From Iris pallida (lineage: Eukaryota; Streptophyta; Magnoliopsida; Asparagales; Iridaceae): a stretch of 64,000 nt of DNA. Every line of letters begins with the position of its first letter. The first letter of the stretch is position 1. The translations under genes were made by a program, and so were the position numbers. The notes below the pieces were generated by a model. The model saw only the letters and a program-made list of their open reading frames with translations, did no database searches and had not been told where the DNA came from. This document shows positions 33,826 through 44,845 of the stretch, piece after piece. The stretch spans positions 14,437,132 to 14,501,131 of the forward strand of contig JANAVB010003400.1 in NCBI GenBank assembly GCA_029216955.1, read 5' to 3'.

Positions 33826-34110
33826 TGCAGTCCTCCGATCGCTAACAAAAGAATACGTCCCACCGCGTCAAAGCAGAAGGAACGCGAGGGACGTCCTTTC
33901 GAGCGCCCGCTTAGAATTTTCGAACCATCGCCCCAAGCTCGGTCTCGGACGCGGCCACCGGCACCCCAAGCTCGGTCGAAGCCAGTGTGAGAACTGTGTC
34001 GCAATCTCCAACGAGCTGGAGCAAATCGACGACGAGGTCGAGTTCCCCTTCATGCATAATATGGTGTCTCGTACAAAGGCCCGCATGATATGTAGTTGGA
34101 TGTTCAAAAT
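33826..34110 (+). other. Exon-like segment of unknown origin within the 33057 MULE
   Basis: An AG at 33829-33830 (TCTTGCAG) starts a GC-richer tract. One frame reads CENCVAISNELEQIDDEVE and then FPFMHNMVSRTKARM; the preceding part in another frame is arginine/proline-rich. I do not recognise it. It may be captured host sequence or the remains of a MULE gene. Confidence 0.3.
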
Positions 34111-34396
34111 TATTTTGTATTTGGATGTAATTTGGATGTGGTTGTTGTTGTTTGGAAACTTGACTTGATGATTTTAGTTTATTTTATCGTATACTTCATT
34201 TTGGATAATTTGTCGGATATTTTTTGAAGGATATGTTGTTGTTTGGAAACTTAACTTGTTGGATATTTTGTCGGATATGTTGTTATTTTTGATGTAAGTT
34301 GGATCTGATTGTCGTAATTTGGATACGTAATAGTAGATATGTTGTTATGTGGAGATGTGTGTGTATAAACTTTCTTTGGATACCTAATTGAAATTT

Positions 34397-34722
34397 TCTG
34401 TGAGGAGAGTTTTATTTCAAACTCTTCTCACAGATAGTTAGTATCAGGACTGCCACCCACCAGACAGTCCTACACTAATGTAGGACTGCCAGGGTGGTGG
34501 TAGTCCTATTTGAAATTCTCTGTGAGGAGAGTTTCAAATACAAACTCTCCTTACAGAGAGTTAGTCCCAGGACTGCCAGGGGTGTGGCAGTCCTAATTGA
34601 AACTCTCTGTGAGGAGAGTTTGTATTTAAAACTCTCCTAACAGAGAGTTTCAATTACGACTGCCAGCACCCTGGCAGTCCTATACTAATGTAGGACTGCC
34701 AGGCTCTTGGCAGTCCTATTTG
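34397..34722. repeat. Hairpin array (right) of the 33057 MULE
   Basis: The same AGGACTGCCA / TGGCAGTCCT palindromes as the left array, here alternating with a second hairpin type, AACTCTCTGTGAGGAGAGTT and its partner AACTCTCCTAACAGAGAGTT. Confidence 0.88.
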
Positions 34723-35266
34723 AAACTGTAGCAGCTGAACGGCCACAACGATTTCTCGTGTTCTAGGGTTAGGGTTTCAAGAAATATGTGAGAATTATCA
34801 TGTTCGAAAAATTCATTCACGAACCCTAAAGTGATTCTAAACCTAATATTTATGTTTATGTTTTCTGATTTTGAGTATGAGTGGAAACATTTTTTGGTAG
34901 ATGATCTTAGACAAATTTGGGAGAAATTTTGTGCCAAACATGATTGAGATAGGAGAATTTTTTTGGGGATAATTCTCGGAAAGAAAGGAAGAAAAATTTG
35001 GAGAAAAATTTGGATTAGGGTTTAATTCTATGACATAGAAATATTGGGAGATAAGAAATAAGTAGAGGGAGAGAAGAAAAGAGTTAAGGGAGAGAGGAAA
35101 AGAGTAGAGGGAGGGAGAGAGAAAAAATAGAAAAGTTGATCTTTTATACCTAATGTTGGGCTGTCCCCAAGTAAAAAAACTGATGGCAAACTTGTAATAT
35201 TTGCAAACATTTTTGGGCTGCCCCCAAGTAAACTTGGTAGTGCCCTTAGAAAAAGCCAAAAGAAAA

Positions 35267-36541
35267 CATCCTCAAGTTACATTATCCACGACTACATTGA
35301 GTACAACATCAATACATATCCTACAACTGAAGGGTTCTATGCAAATGTACTATGTTTATCCTAAGTCATCACTGATCTCCGCGTAGCAGCCATGTTAGCT
35401 ATTTCTATCACCTCATCTTGTAAGCCATAAAAGGTAAGATAGAAGTCCTCCAGTCAGAAAAGGAGCAAAGTTTAACCCTACAAATGAAAATGATACCAAT
35501 TATAACTGTAATGCAACAATAATAACATGGACTAGCCTGTAATACCAAACAATAACTCAATCACTAAAACAAGAAAAAGTACAATCATGAAATAGTGAAT
35601 AAAATATCATTCTAATATGTGACCGAATGGTAAGTACAATAGCATAATAAAATATGATATAGCTTAACCACACATGTATGATGTGTAATTAAGTTATCCA
35701 CAATGCCTACCTTAAAAGTGATTGGTCACATATAGACTAAATATTTCTCCTATCTCGATAACAAAATTACAATAATCAATGTACAATAACTCGTATTAAT
35801 CAAGTGTAATTAAGTATGAGATCAATCCAATGCATAAATACAAAGTAAAGGCTCAAGTCATAGTGTACTTGCCTTAGGTTCAAATTGTTGGCTTTATAAG
35901 CCTATTCCAAACCTATGGACAAATGCAAGGTTTAGGTATTAAGCTTATATACCAAAGAGAAATACCCATAATCTTCTAACTATCCTTTAACCATTAATTA
36001 GTCCCACTAACTAATTCTAAATTACTAATTCAATTATTAACTAACCAACTAATTTTTCTAACTAACAATTCTTGGTTTTCAACTAACTACTAACCGATTA
36101 TAACTAACAAATTAACTAACCAATTACTTACTATCTACCAACTAATTACCTTTTTTTATAAATAGGAAATTAACTGTTCTATGAAAAGTAAACGACTTGG
36201 CCTATATATTAACTCTGGACCGGAGTTGATCCTCTACAACTATCCTTTAATTACTCAAAACCTCCCCTAGCCTGAGCCCACTAAATCATACCCAAGTCTT
36301 CAAGCCCATAATACAGGCCCTAATCCTAAACCTAACTTGAAAATCCAAAACCCCCTTAATCATTAATACATATACCTAAAAATATCAATAGGAGAGAGAA
36401 AATTCCTCTTATACTTCACAAGGAGTCTTTGTTTCATTTGGGATTGCTGCTGCTTTTCAGCAAAGCCCGCATCATATTCAGCTTTTGACAGCAGGTGTAT
36501 AGGCTGCTGCTAAAAAGCTGCCCCAAAATTGAACCGACATA

Positions 36542-36543
<2 letters not shown>
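35267..36543. other. No recognisable gene
   Basis: AT-rich, probably LTR-derived (a TGATCTCCGCGTAGCAGCCA stretch and repeated AACTAACTA tracts at 35990-36150). No domain visible. Confidence 0.4.
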
Positions 36544-36587
<44 letters not shown>

Positions 36588-36816
36588 CCAAAGAGCTCTG
36601 GACAAATCCCAGACCAGTTGTTTGGTAATGTTCTCTTGTTTTCTATAAACAATTTTGTGTTGCGAAGTTTGTGGTTAAAGGTTAATTTGAATTATGATAG
36701 CTTTGCACGTATTTTAGTTAGAATATCATAAGGTTAGTTGCTATCTTTCCGTCTTTTCCATGTGACTATTCATGTGTGTGTGCTTTTTTTTACAATGCCA
36801 AGAAATTCAAAGTACG

Positions 36817-36883
<67 letters not shown>

Positions 36884-37117
36884 CCAAAGAGCTCTGGACA
36901 AAATCCCAGCCCAGTTGTTTGGTAATGTTCTCTTGTTTTCTATAAACAATTTTGTGTTGCGAAGTTTGTGGTTAAAGGTTAATTTGAATTATGATAGCTT
37001 TGCACATATTTTAGTTAGAATATCATAAGGTTAGTTGCTATCTTTCCGTCTTTTCCATGTGACTATTCATGTGTGTGTGCTTTTTTTTACAATGCCAAGA
37101 AATTCAAAGTACGATTT
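36544..37117. repeat. Recent direct duplication including (TA)n
   Basis: Two copies of a 236-237-bp unit (36585-36820 and 36881-37117), each starting TTACCAAAGAGCTCTGG right after a (TA)n tract (36544-36584 and 36821-36880). The unit copies differ at only a few positions. The period is 296 bp. TA tracts at both edges suggest slippage or unequal exchange between them. Confidence 0.93.
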
Positions 37118-37437
37118 TTTTTAAAATTTTCTAATGTGAATAATAATATTTGGAAAATGATAAGGAAAGAAAAATTTATTGTAATTGGAACATGAAGAGT
37201 TGTATGAAAAAAGAAAACTTCATAGCATGTAAACTTTATTGCTTTGACTCTTAAACATAAATGACATGCAAGTTGACATAATAATATCATGTTGATAAAA
37301 TACTCAAGGGTATTTTAGGAATTCAAAAGTTTTACTACCAAGTTTTCCTATTATATAGTAGAATAGATTGCTAAGAAAAAAAGAAATAGCATCTTACCAG
37401 AGAGGCTCTGCTCAGGCCCAAGCAAGCGGTGCCCGAC
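37118..37437. other. No recognisable gene
   Basis: AT-rich intergenic DNA. Confidence 0.5.
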
Positions 37438-37440
37438 TAA

Positions 37441-37888
37441 GAGCATCTCCAACCCTATTGTGACTTTGGAAAAAAGTTGTTGCCACATAGGAATGACAAA
37501 ATTTTATTCAAAAGTTATTCTCCAATGCAATTGTCAAGTCAATTGTGAAGCTTATGTGGCAAAAATTAAAGAAGACATTGTGAAGTTGATTGTCTTGTTC
37601 TAGACAATGCACTTGACAATGTTTTCTCTTCCATGTCATCAATTATGAATAAAAAGTATTAGAAAAAAGAAAGAAGATGAGTAGTTGTCTTAAAAGTTGC
37701 CTTGGAAGTTGGAAAAAATAATTTTTATTGTCTCCTCAATACTTTTGCATTGGAGTGAGTTTTTCTATCTCATTGTATTTTGAGATATAATTTTGTCACA
37801 TAAACAAGACATTGTCTTGTGGCACATGCCACATAGGAGCCACCTAAGACTCACAACACTTAACAAGACAATAGGGTTGGAGATGCTC
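37441..37888. mobile_element. PIF/Harbinger (Tourist-like) MITE, copy 2
   Basis: Same family as 2602-3051 with the same GAGCATCTCCAACCC terminus, and TAA on both flanks (37438-37440 and 37889-37891). Confidence 0.92.
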
Positions 37889-37891
37889 TAA

Positions 37892-38748
37892 AAGAGAAGA
37901 GCTCATCGAGTAGTGCTATAGAGGAATTGGGCGTGACGCTCGAGGCGGTGGAAGCGCCAGGAACATGTGCACGATCGTCGGGTCCGGATTGCATCGCTCG
38001 AGCGTGAAGGCTCGATGGTGGTGTTGGTAGGGGTTGCTCACTAGATCTAGCAATCGACAAGTGGTGGACCTGTATTCGATTGACCCATGGAGAGTCCATA
38101 GTAGATCCAATTGACTTTGATAGAGGAGCAACTCGAGGTAGAGAAGCACACAACAGAGTCCACACGAGGTGGTATGACAATAAACAAGGAGGAACACTGC
38201 CATAGGACGACGATGAACATTGTAACGAGCCTTGCGTCGGTAGAGGAGTGGCTCATTAAAGCAGGCGGCTGCCGTAGTGGCGGTTGGGTGAGTAGGTTTG
38301 CCACGGACACGTCGAAGTTGGCTAACCAGAAGTATAGGCGAGTCCAGTATCGTATTGGCGTCGGATCTAGTCACAGAGAAGTGGAAGAGTTTGTTGTATC
38401 GTGTCCTCAGGGTTGGACCTAGGGATACAAAATTTTTGTTTGGTTGGGGGTATTTTGTCATATAGTACACGGGAATGATTTATTATTGTAATAGAAAAAT
38501 ATGGTGGAATAAAATGTGGACACTAGGTCGAACCCAAGGCCGACACGAATGGCACAAAAGAAATGATTAACTGGTCACAAAATTTATATAGACACAAGCT
38601 GGACACAAAGATTGGGATTAGGGTTTTGCTTAACAAGAATGGCTTTGGGTTTAGATTTGTGAATGATTAACAATGGAAATAGTGGTATTTATAGGATTAG
38701 GAAAGAATAATCTAGAAGTTAATTAGTACATGATAATTAAGATTAAGA
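37892..38748. other. Unresolved segment, no supported gene
   Basis: GC-richer DNA at 37900-38430 with open frames on both strands (up to 184 codons) that match no family I know, followed by AT-richer DNA. Possibly decayed retroelement sequence. Confidence 0.35.
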
Positions 38749-38812
38749 AAGAATATTCTAGAATATTTCAAAAATATTCTAGAATATTTCAAGAATATTC
38801 TAGGAATATTTC
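38749..38812. promoter_or_regulatory. Array matching heat-shock element spacing
   Basis: Repeated GAATATTCTAGAATATTTC units. Each contains GAAnnTTCnnGAA with the exact 5-bp phase of plant heat-shock factor sites. The array ends about 50 bp outside the left end of the MULE at 38864. It may be only a short palindromic satellite. Confidence 0.4.
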
Positions 38813-39079
38813 TTATGCTTAATTAAGCACATGCTTAATCAAAGCGTTCACTTAATTAATCTAGGGTTCGACTATTGACACCCCATCTATTTCTAAGTTG
38901 ACCCCAATTTCTTTTCATAACTTAAGTTGTATTATGAAATGACTGCTTTATCCTTTTCCTATTTCTAATTCTACCCAAACCTAAACAGCCATAGGACCCC
39001 ACCCCTTCACTAACCCCACCCCTTCAATAACTAATCCAAAAACCTTAGAAGACATTATTTGAAGCTTGAAGAAATTACA

Positions 39080-41902
39080 ATGGAGGGCCAAAGTAATGAT
39101 AGAAGATCTCCCGTACCCAATGTAAGTCCTACCAATGTTTTTTTTCAAGTATTGATTCGGCTGTTTCGATTTTGAGAAGAAAACAAAATTCGCGGACTGT
39201 TCGACCATAACAAGTCGGACAAATCTACACTGTTCGACGAGGGGAGGTCGAACATTTTTTGAACTGTCCGACCTGTACTGGTCGAACAGTGTGGATTTCT
39301 CCGAATTATGTCGGTCGAACAGTACTTTTTTTGAGTTAAATTTAAAAATTTTATTTTCCAACCTAATCCGATATTTGTATTTATCTTCATAGGAAAATAC
39401 TTCAGATGACATTGCGGTTAACACTGAGATGAGTATTGTCACGCACCCGATGTACGAACAACAACTTGATTTCTCTGAAGAATTTCAAACTGATCAATTA
39501 TTTGTTAGTCGAGAGTCATTGGTGAATTGGGTACGATCGATAGGAAACCTTCATAATATAGTAGTTTTGGTTAAACGGTCGGATAAAGGAGAAGGAAGAC
39601 GAGCTCGAGTAATCCTGGGTTGCGAGCGAGGGGGTAAATATGTGCAACGGAAGGTAAAAGTTGATGAAGCAAATTTGGCTAATATTGCGAAGAAGCGAAG
39701 ACCTGAACGGCTTACGGGCACGAAAAAATATGATTGTCCGTTTCAGTTGAAAGGAGTACAATGCAATGATGTTGGGCAATGGTCACTTAAGGTTATATGC
39801 GGCACACATAATCACCCAATGGGTCGAAATTTGGTTGGGCACTCCTATGTTGGTCGACTAACAGCAGCCGAAGACCAACTCGTCAAAGATTTGACAAAAA
39901 ATAATACAAGGCCAAAAGATATATTGAGCACGTTGAAGGAATCCTTTGGGGAGAATGAATCGACATTGAAGACAATTTATAATGCTCGTCATAAGCATAG
40001 AGTTGCCGAGCATGGAGGGCTATCCCAAATGCAATACTTGTTGGGAAAGTTGGAGTCGGAAAAGTATTATTATCTGGTGAGGAGATGTGAGCAAACAGAT
40101 AGAGTGAAGGATCTTTTTTATGCCCACCCGACAAGTGTGGACTTGTTGCGTGCTTTTTCCAACGTTTTATTGATGGATTGTACCTACAAGACTAATAGGT
40201 ACAAGATGCCACTATTGGAAGTAGTTGGAGTAACTTCCACGGATATTACATTTTCTGTGGCGTGTATATATTTGGAGGCGGAACGGGAGGACAATTATAT
40301 ATGTCATGCATTTTGAGAACACAGCGAGTAGTAGGTATGTGTTTTCAAGCAATACTTTGTATATACATATGAATGTTTTTTTTACAGTATTATGTGAGTT
40401 TTTTGACTCCATGTTTTCGATACTCACATGGCCGAGAGTGCACACGCAAAGTTGAAAAAACAACTTGGGACTAGTCAATCAACTTTCGAGATATCGTGGA
40501 AAAGGATACATAGTCTGCTGACAAATTCACACAACCAAATTAAGAGCTCATTTGAGACGAGCCTTAATATGACACCCCATCGATACAGTTCTCCCTTGTT
40601 TAAGATTATTCGCGGGTTGGTGTCTCATAATGCTCTCAGTAGGATTTATGACGAGTTGAAGAGTTTAGATGATACCGGCGTCGATCCCCTACTTTGTGGT
40701 TGTGTGTTGAGAAGAACTTGCGGGCTACCTTGTGCACATGAGCTTGCACAGCTAAAACGGGATGGACAATACATCCAGCTTGATATGGTTGACAAATACT
40801 GGAGAAAGCTCGATTGTGAACCTGCCAAAATAGACAAAGTACATGATGAAGATATCCGAAGTCGTTGGGTTGAGACCATGGATAATATTAACCATATGTT
40901 TGATGTGGCTAATGATTCCCAAAGGCTCTTATTGCTTAAAAGACTCCGGGAGATATCAGTTCCTTCAACGTCTTCGTTGCTCGAACCGGTTGTCAACACT
41001 CGACCTCGTGGTAGGCCAAACAAGAAAAAAACACACAATACAAACTCGACGAAACGTGAGCGAAGCAAATTTGAAATAGTTGAAGCCGCTCACGATAGTT
41101 GTTTACCGTTGGAGCAAACTTTAATTGTCGGTGGACCCCCTTCGGCAAAACCAATGTTTACTTCTATTCGAAGGAATAAGGTACCGGATAAACGTAAGTC
41201 ATTGCGCAATGACACCCTTATTGCATATCTGGAGAAGATTCCACCTCGATTTCATTCGTACGTGTCGAGTGTGGTAGACGTTCTTGGGGATGGACATTGT
41301 GGTTTCCGATGCGTAGCCCATGCAGTAGGGTTGGGGGAGGAGTCATGGGCAAAAGTACGTAATGACCTCATGCAAGAGTTGTCATCGAGGGTCGATTTAT
41401 ACGGCAAGTGTTACTTGAGTAAGGGCTCTCCCGCACAATTACTTGAATCTTTGAATTACTTCTCAGCTCCGGTTATGGACAGTAACTACTGGTGGAGATA
41501 TCCCGATAATTATTTGTTGGCGGCATCGGCGTACAACATGGCGTTTGTCCACATTCATGAGCTGGAGAGCGCTACGTTTCTTCCTATGGTGACAGAAGTT
41601 CCGACGAACCCTCAGCTAATCTGCATGGCTTTTGTTAACAATAATCATTTCATAGTGGTAATGTTTTTCTCCTAATGTGTTTTTTTTTGTGTATACAACA
41701 ACTATTATCTAATATGTTTCAATCCATCTGTATGTAGGTCAATTTGTCCGAAGACGCAATATTACCACCCGTTGTCAGCAGTTGGTCTACTTTGCGTCTT
41801 CCGTGTGCATCTGGTTGGGGCAAAATTTTGGAGCATCGGTTGCAGAAGTATCGTGCAACTGTTCCCGTACAAGTCGCGGCTTCACCGATTATATTGAATT
41901 GA
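39080..41902 (+). pseudogene. MULE transposase with SWIM zinc finger and C-terminal OTU protease domain; centre deleted
   Basis: Exons: 39080-39121 (MEGQSNDRRSPVPN), 39393 to about 40315, about 40428-41657 and 41738-41902. Exon 2 has a FAR1/WRKY-GCM1-like DNA-binding region (CERGGKY, YDCPFQLKG, VICGTHNHPMGRN) and the start of the MULE DDE core with the first aspartate (LLMDCTYKTN). The next block resumes at AESAHAKLKKQLGTSQSTFE, so roughly 250 residues with the remaining catalytic acidic residues are missing. The SWIM finger is CGCVLRRTCGLPCAH. The C-terminal OTU-type cysteine protease/deubiquitinase domain has DVLGDGHCGFRCVA with the catalytic Cys and NNNHFIVV with the catalytic His, and both are intact. 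The last exon ends VPVQVAASPIILN. Transposase function is lost; the DNA-binding and OTU parts stay open. Confidence 0.88.
39197..39323. repeat. Hairpin array 1, in intron 1 of the transposase gene
   Basis: About four short inverted repeats of CTGTTCGACC...GGTCGAACAG type with spacers of about 5-8 bases. They lie wholly between the donor at 39122 and the acceptor at 39391. Confidence 0.9.
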
Positions 41903-42087
41903 ATTTGCTTCAAGCTCATTAATTATTTGTAATGGAACGTTTGAACGTATAATGAACTTGTGCTAATATTTTGTGGGACATTTGAACGTATAATGAACTG
42001 TGGCTCGTATTTTGAGAAATTTATAATGAATTTGTGCTAATATTTTGTGGGACGTTTGAACGTATGTTGCATATGTTAAAACATGTA

Positions 42088-42213
42088 CTGTTCGACCTGG
42101 AAAAGTCGAACAGTGTACATATGTTCGACCTGTATATGTCGAACATTATTGAACTGTTCGACCTGTTATGGTCGAACAGTATGCAAATGTTCGACATATG
42201 TTTGCCGAACAGC
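42088..42213. repeat. Hairpin array 2, between the convergent genes
   Basis: Four inverted repeats in a row: CTGTTCGACC..GTCGAACAG, ATGTTCGACC..GTCGAACAT, CTGTTCGACC..GGTCGAACAG and ATGTTCGACA..GCCGAACAG. Each is about 26 bp. Located 186 bp after the transposase stop. Confidence 0.93.
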
Positions 42214-42235
42214 ACTGGTACAGGCAATTAACAAG

Positions 42236-42475
42236 ACAAGATATCTAGCGTCGATGACGCATTCGAGTATATCACAAAATATCACAAAACATAACAAGAT
42301 ATCTAGCGTCGATGACGCATTCGAGTATATCACAAAATATCACAAAACATAACATGATATCTAGCGTCGATGACGCATTCGAGTATATCACAAAATATCA
42401 CAAAACATAACAAGATATCTAGCGTCGATGACGCATTCGAGTATATAACAAAACATAACAAGATATCTACGATCT
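42236..42475. repeat. Tandem repeat of about 59 bp, four copies, at the 3' end of the PMD gene
   Basis: Unit AAGATATCTAGCGTCGATGA followed by CGCATTCGAGTATATCAC and AAAATATCACAAAACATAAC. Four copies plus a partial fifth that runs into the last codons of the plant mobile domain gene. The third and fourth copies are slightly shortened. Confidence 0.93.
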
Positions 42476-44729
42476 ACGTCGCCTACGTCTACCAGTCGCC
42501 CTCGTTGAAGATTCAGGTTCCTCTGGAGACTGTAGCTTCAATGCTCGATATGCTCCGACCATTGCCGTCTCATAGGTCGGAATGTCTAGCGCCTCTCGGT
42601 TTGAGATCCATGTCTGGTAGACTGGTTCCAGATATCCCAAAGCATTCCCAATCATGTCCCATGGTTGTGGCCCTGTCTGTGTAGATGTAGTCCCCGCAGC
42701 ACTAGAGACGTTCTTCGGATTCTGGACAATAGGATGTGAAAACTTTTTGTACCAGTCCATATAATCAGGTGAACACTCCCATGCAGGGTTTGCAGTTCCC
42801 CCACGGGCTTCGGCAGACAGTACATGGCTGCGCCAGTATTGAAAGTAGCCTCCTAGAACATGGAACGCCAGCTTGTACTTCTGGCTCGTGTTTCCCCGTC
42901 GAACCTCATTTGGAAACAACAGAGGATAAGGAACTTTCTGTCGTAGGCCAAATTGTCGAAGGACACGGTCGGGATGATATGGCTCTACATTGTCAAATGC
43001 ACGTATACATCCATGAAAAAAAGTCACCTCGTCCCGAGGAAAAGTGTCCCTCATCCCGTTATAGGGTGTCCAATTCACCTACAATAAAAATTTAAGCAAT
43101 TATAGAACACATATATAGCGACAGTAAAATGGACAAAATTACACTCACATTGTGGACTTGAAGATTGTCCAATACCTCCCTGATGGATGAGATCAGGTTG
43201 GTACCTCCTCCAGCATGGGGCCTATTGGCCCACCTCATAGCAAGTGGTTCCCCATCCGATAATTGACGTTATGGGTAGGCCTCGTGAACGGAAAGTACTC
43301 GAAGATCCAGGCCTACAAAAAAAAATAATATGAAGCATATTGGTCGGATGTATAACATTAAATTAAAACATATAAGTAGGAGATATAGTTACCTCCAGTA
43401 AAGTCAGGTATCCACAAATTTGCCTCACCCCACTCCGAGATGCTACTCCAAGCTGTCGATACAAGAAAGCTAAAGCAGCTGCTCCCCAAGCGTAGTCATC
43501 GACGTTGTTGACATTCTCCAGAAGGGCTAGAATTTTTGTGTCAACCCGTGTCCCACTTTTGTCAGCAAAAATGGTGCATCCAAGCACATACCATAAGTAC
43601 GCACGGGCAGCACGTCTTCTTTTCGACGAATCCATGCTACTCACATCCGACTCAAATCTAGCCCGGAGCCACTCCATCCGGACCGAGCTACCTCTTTGAC
43701 TCAATAGCTCATCCTGTGCCTCAATTTCTGACACCCCCAACAATCTACGAATCATCTTCTTAGGGTCCTCCGGTCCCCTTGCTGACACTGGTTCCACCAC
43801 CGGTAAGCCACTTACCGGGAGTCCGGTAAGACAAAAAACATCATCTAATGTAATTGTCATCTCTCCGAACGGCATGTGAAATGTGTTGGTCTCCGGTTGC
43901 CAACGCTCAACAAACACACAAATTAGATTCTTATTTGGCGTCTTGTACGAAAACGACCTTATGTTGGCTATACGAGAATTTTGAAGGACAGGATTTATGT
44001 TACCTTCCAACTTCCATGCGTACAGCTTGGTTGTGTGGCACCAACACCTTAACACGTCCCTCTCAATGCCATTCCAAATCTCGTACGCCACATGTGTCTT
44101 GAAACTTGGAATAAGTTATGGATCTTCGGGTCCACCGGGACAAGGCCCTGTCAAAATGTCAGCATCCTCATCCTCTTCTTGATCAGTTTGGCGCTCTTCA
44201 TCAGTGTGGCACTCTTCATCAGTGTGGCGTTCTTGCTCCTGCTCTTGGTCGGCCGTTTGAGTCGACGCAACAAGTGCTTGTTGTTGAAGACGTGCAAGTT
44301 CCTGCTCTTCAGCCCGACGTCTCCTAGCTGAAGCATGAGTCGTTTTCCTCCTACTAGTTTGTTTTCCTACAAGTTCCACCAAAATAACATGGCTTAAAGA
44401 AATATTTTTTAAATTGTATTGTTCGGTCTCGAAGAGTCGAACTAACCCACACTGTTCGACCATAACAGGTCGAACAAATCTGTACTGTTCGACCGAAACA
44501 GGTCGAACAGTAAGCAAGGTGTTCGACTATCGTGAGTCGAACACATTGCTGTGTGTCCGACCGACCAGAGTCGAACAGATCCGTAAATTTTGGGGAAAAA
44601 TTCGATCTGTTCTTTCGTTCTAACCCTAAATGGTCGACAAAACAATGGGGTTCTAACCCTAAATGCTCGACAAAACAATGGGAGAGAATGTAGTTTGGAT
44701 TGAAATGTTTGATACTCACCTCGATCCAT
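42467..44729 (-). pseudogene. Plant mobile domain (PMD; MAIN/MAIL-like) gene inside the MULE
   Basis: PMD proteins (PF10536) include Arabidopsis MAIN and MAIL1, which act in silencing and genome stability; the domain also occurs in transposons. Minus-strand exons: 44729-44720 (MDR), 44366-43393, 43312-43149 and 43078-42467, all with GT-AG introns. Exon 2 starts KQTSRRKTTHASARRRRAEE, has an E/D/Q-rich tract, then GPCPGGPEDP, and the core VAYEIWNGIERDVLRCWCH, FVERWQPETNTFHMPFGEM and TITLDDVFCLTGLPVSGLP. Exon 3 has AWIFEYFPFTRP. Exon 4 has NWTPYNGMRDTFP and FFHGCIRAFDNVEPYHPDRV, and ends GRRRRRRS. Damage: an in-frame TAA at 44116-44118 (after PGGPEDP) and a frameshift near 43258. Otherwise well kept. 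Confidence 0.87.
44419..44578. repeat. Hairpin array 3, in intron 1 of the PMD gene
   Basis: Five inverted repeats of the same type as arrays 1 and 2 (for example CTGTTCGACCGAAACAGGTC then GAACAG; GTGTTCGACT..AGTCGAACAC). Wholly inside the intron between 44719 and 44367. Confidence 0.93.
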
Positions 44730-44845
44730 GGTGAAGAGACTTCTCGGAGTGGGGTGAACAATGGGGGACTTCTCCGACTCAAATCTGGTGTTGGAGAGAA
44801 GTCCAACAGAGATGGGGAAGAGAGTAGTGTGGAGGAAGAGAGTAG

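Larger units (their letters stand above)
33057..35257. mobile_element. Non-autonomous MULE with hairpin arrays, 2.2 kb
   Basis: Terminal inverted repeats begin GGCTTTTTCTAAGGGCACTA and extend through ACTTGGGGGCAGCCC units. Flanks AACAGAAAA (33048-33056) and AAAAGAAAA (35258-35266) are a 9-bp duplication with one mismatch. Internally a second, longer pair of inverted arms faces inward: about 33478-33590 (AGGGTTCATGAATAAATTTT, TCGAACATGATAATTC, AACCCTAGAACA) against 34730-34850. Hairpin arrays follow on each side. The outermost 150-300 bp on both sides look like promoter/5' UTR sequence with CT-rich tracts. No transposase. Confidence 0.88.

Noticed and set aside
37916..38470. 184-codon minus-strand frame and overlapping plus-strand frame of 103 codons
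   Set aside because: No recognisable domain, overlapping frames on both strands, adjacent to a MITE and retroelement debris.
42236..42475. CRISPR-like regular repeat array
   Set aside because: Units are contiguous with no unique spacers, and the genome is a plant; it is a simple tandem repeat.
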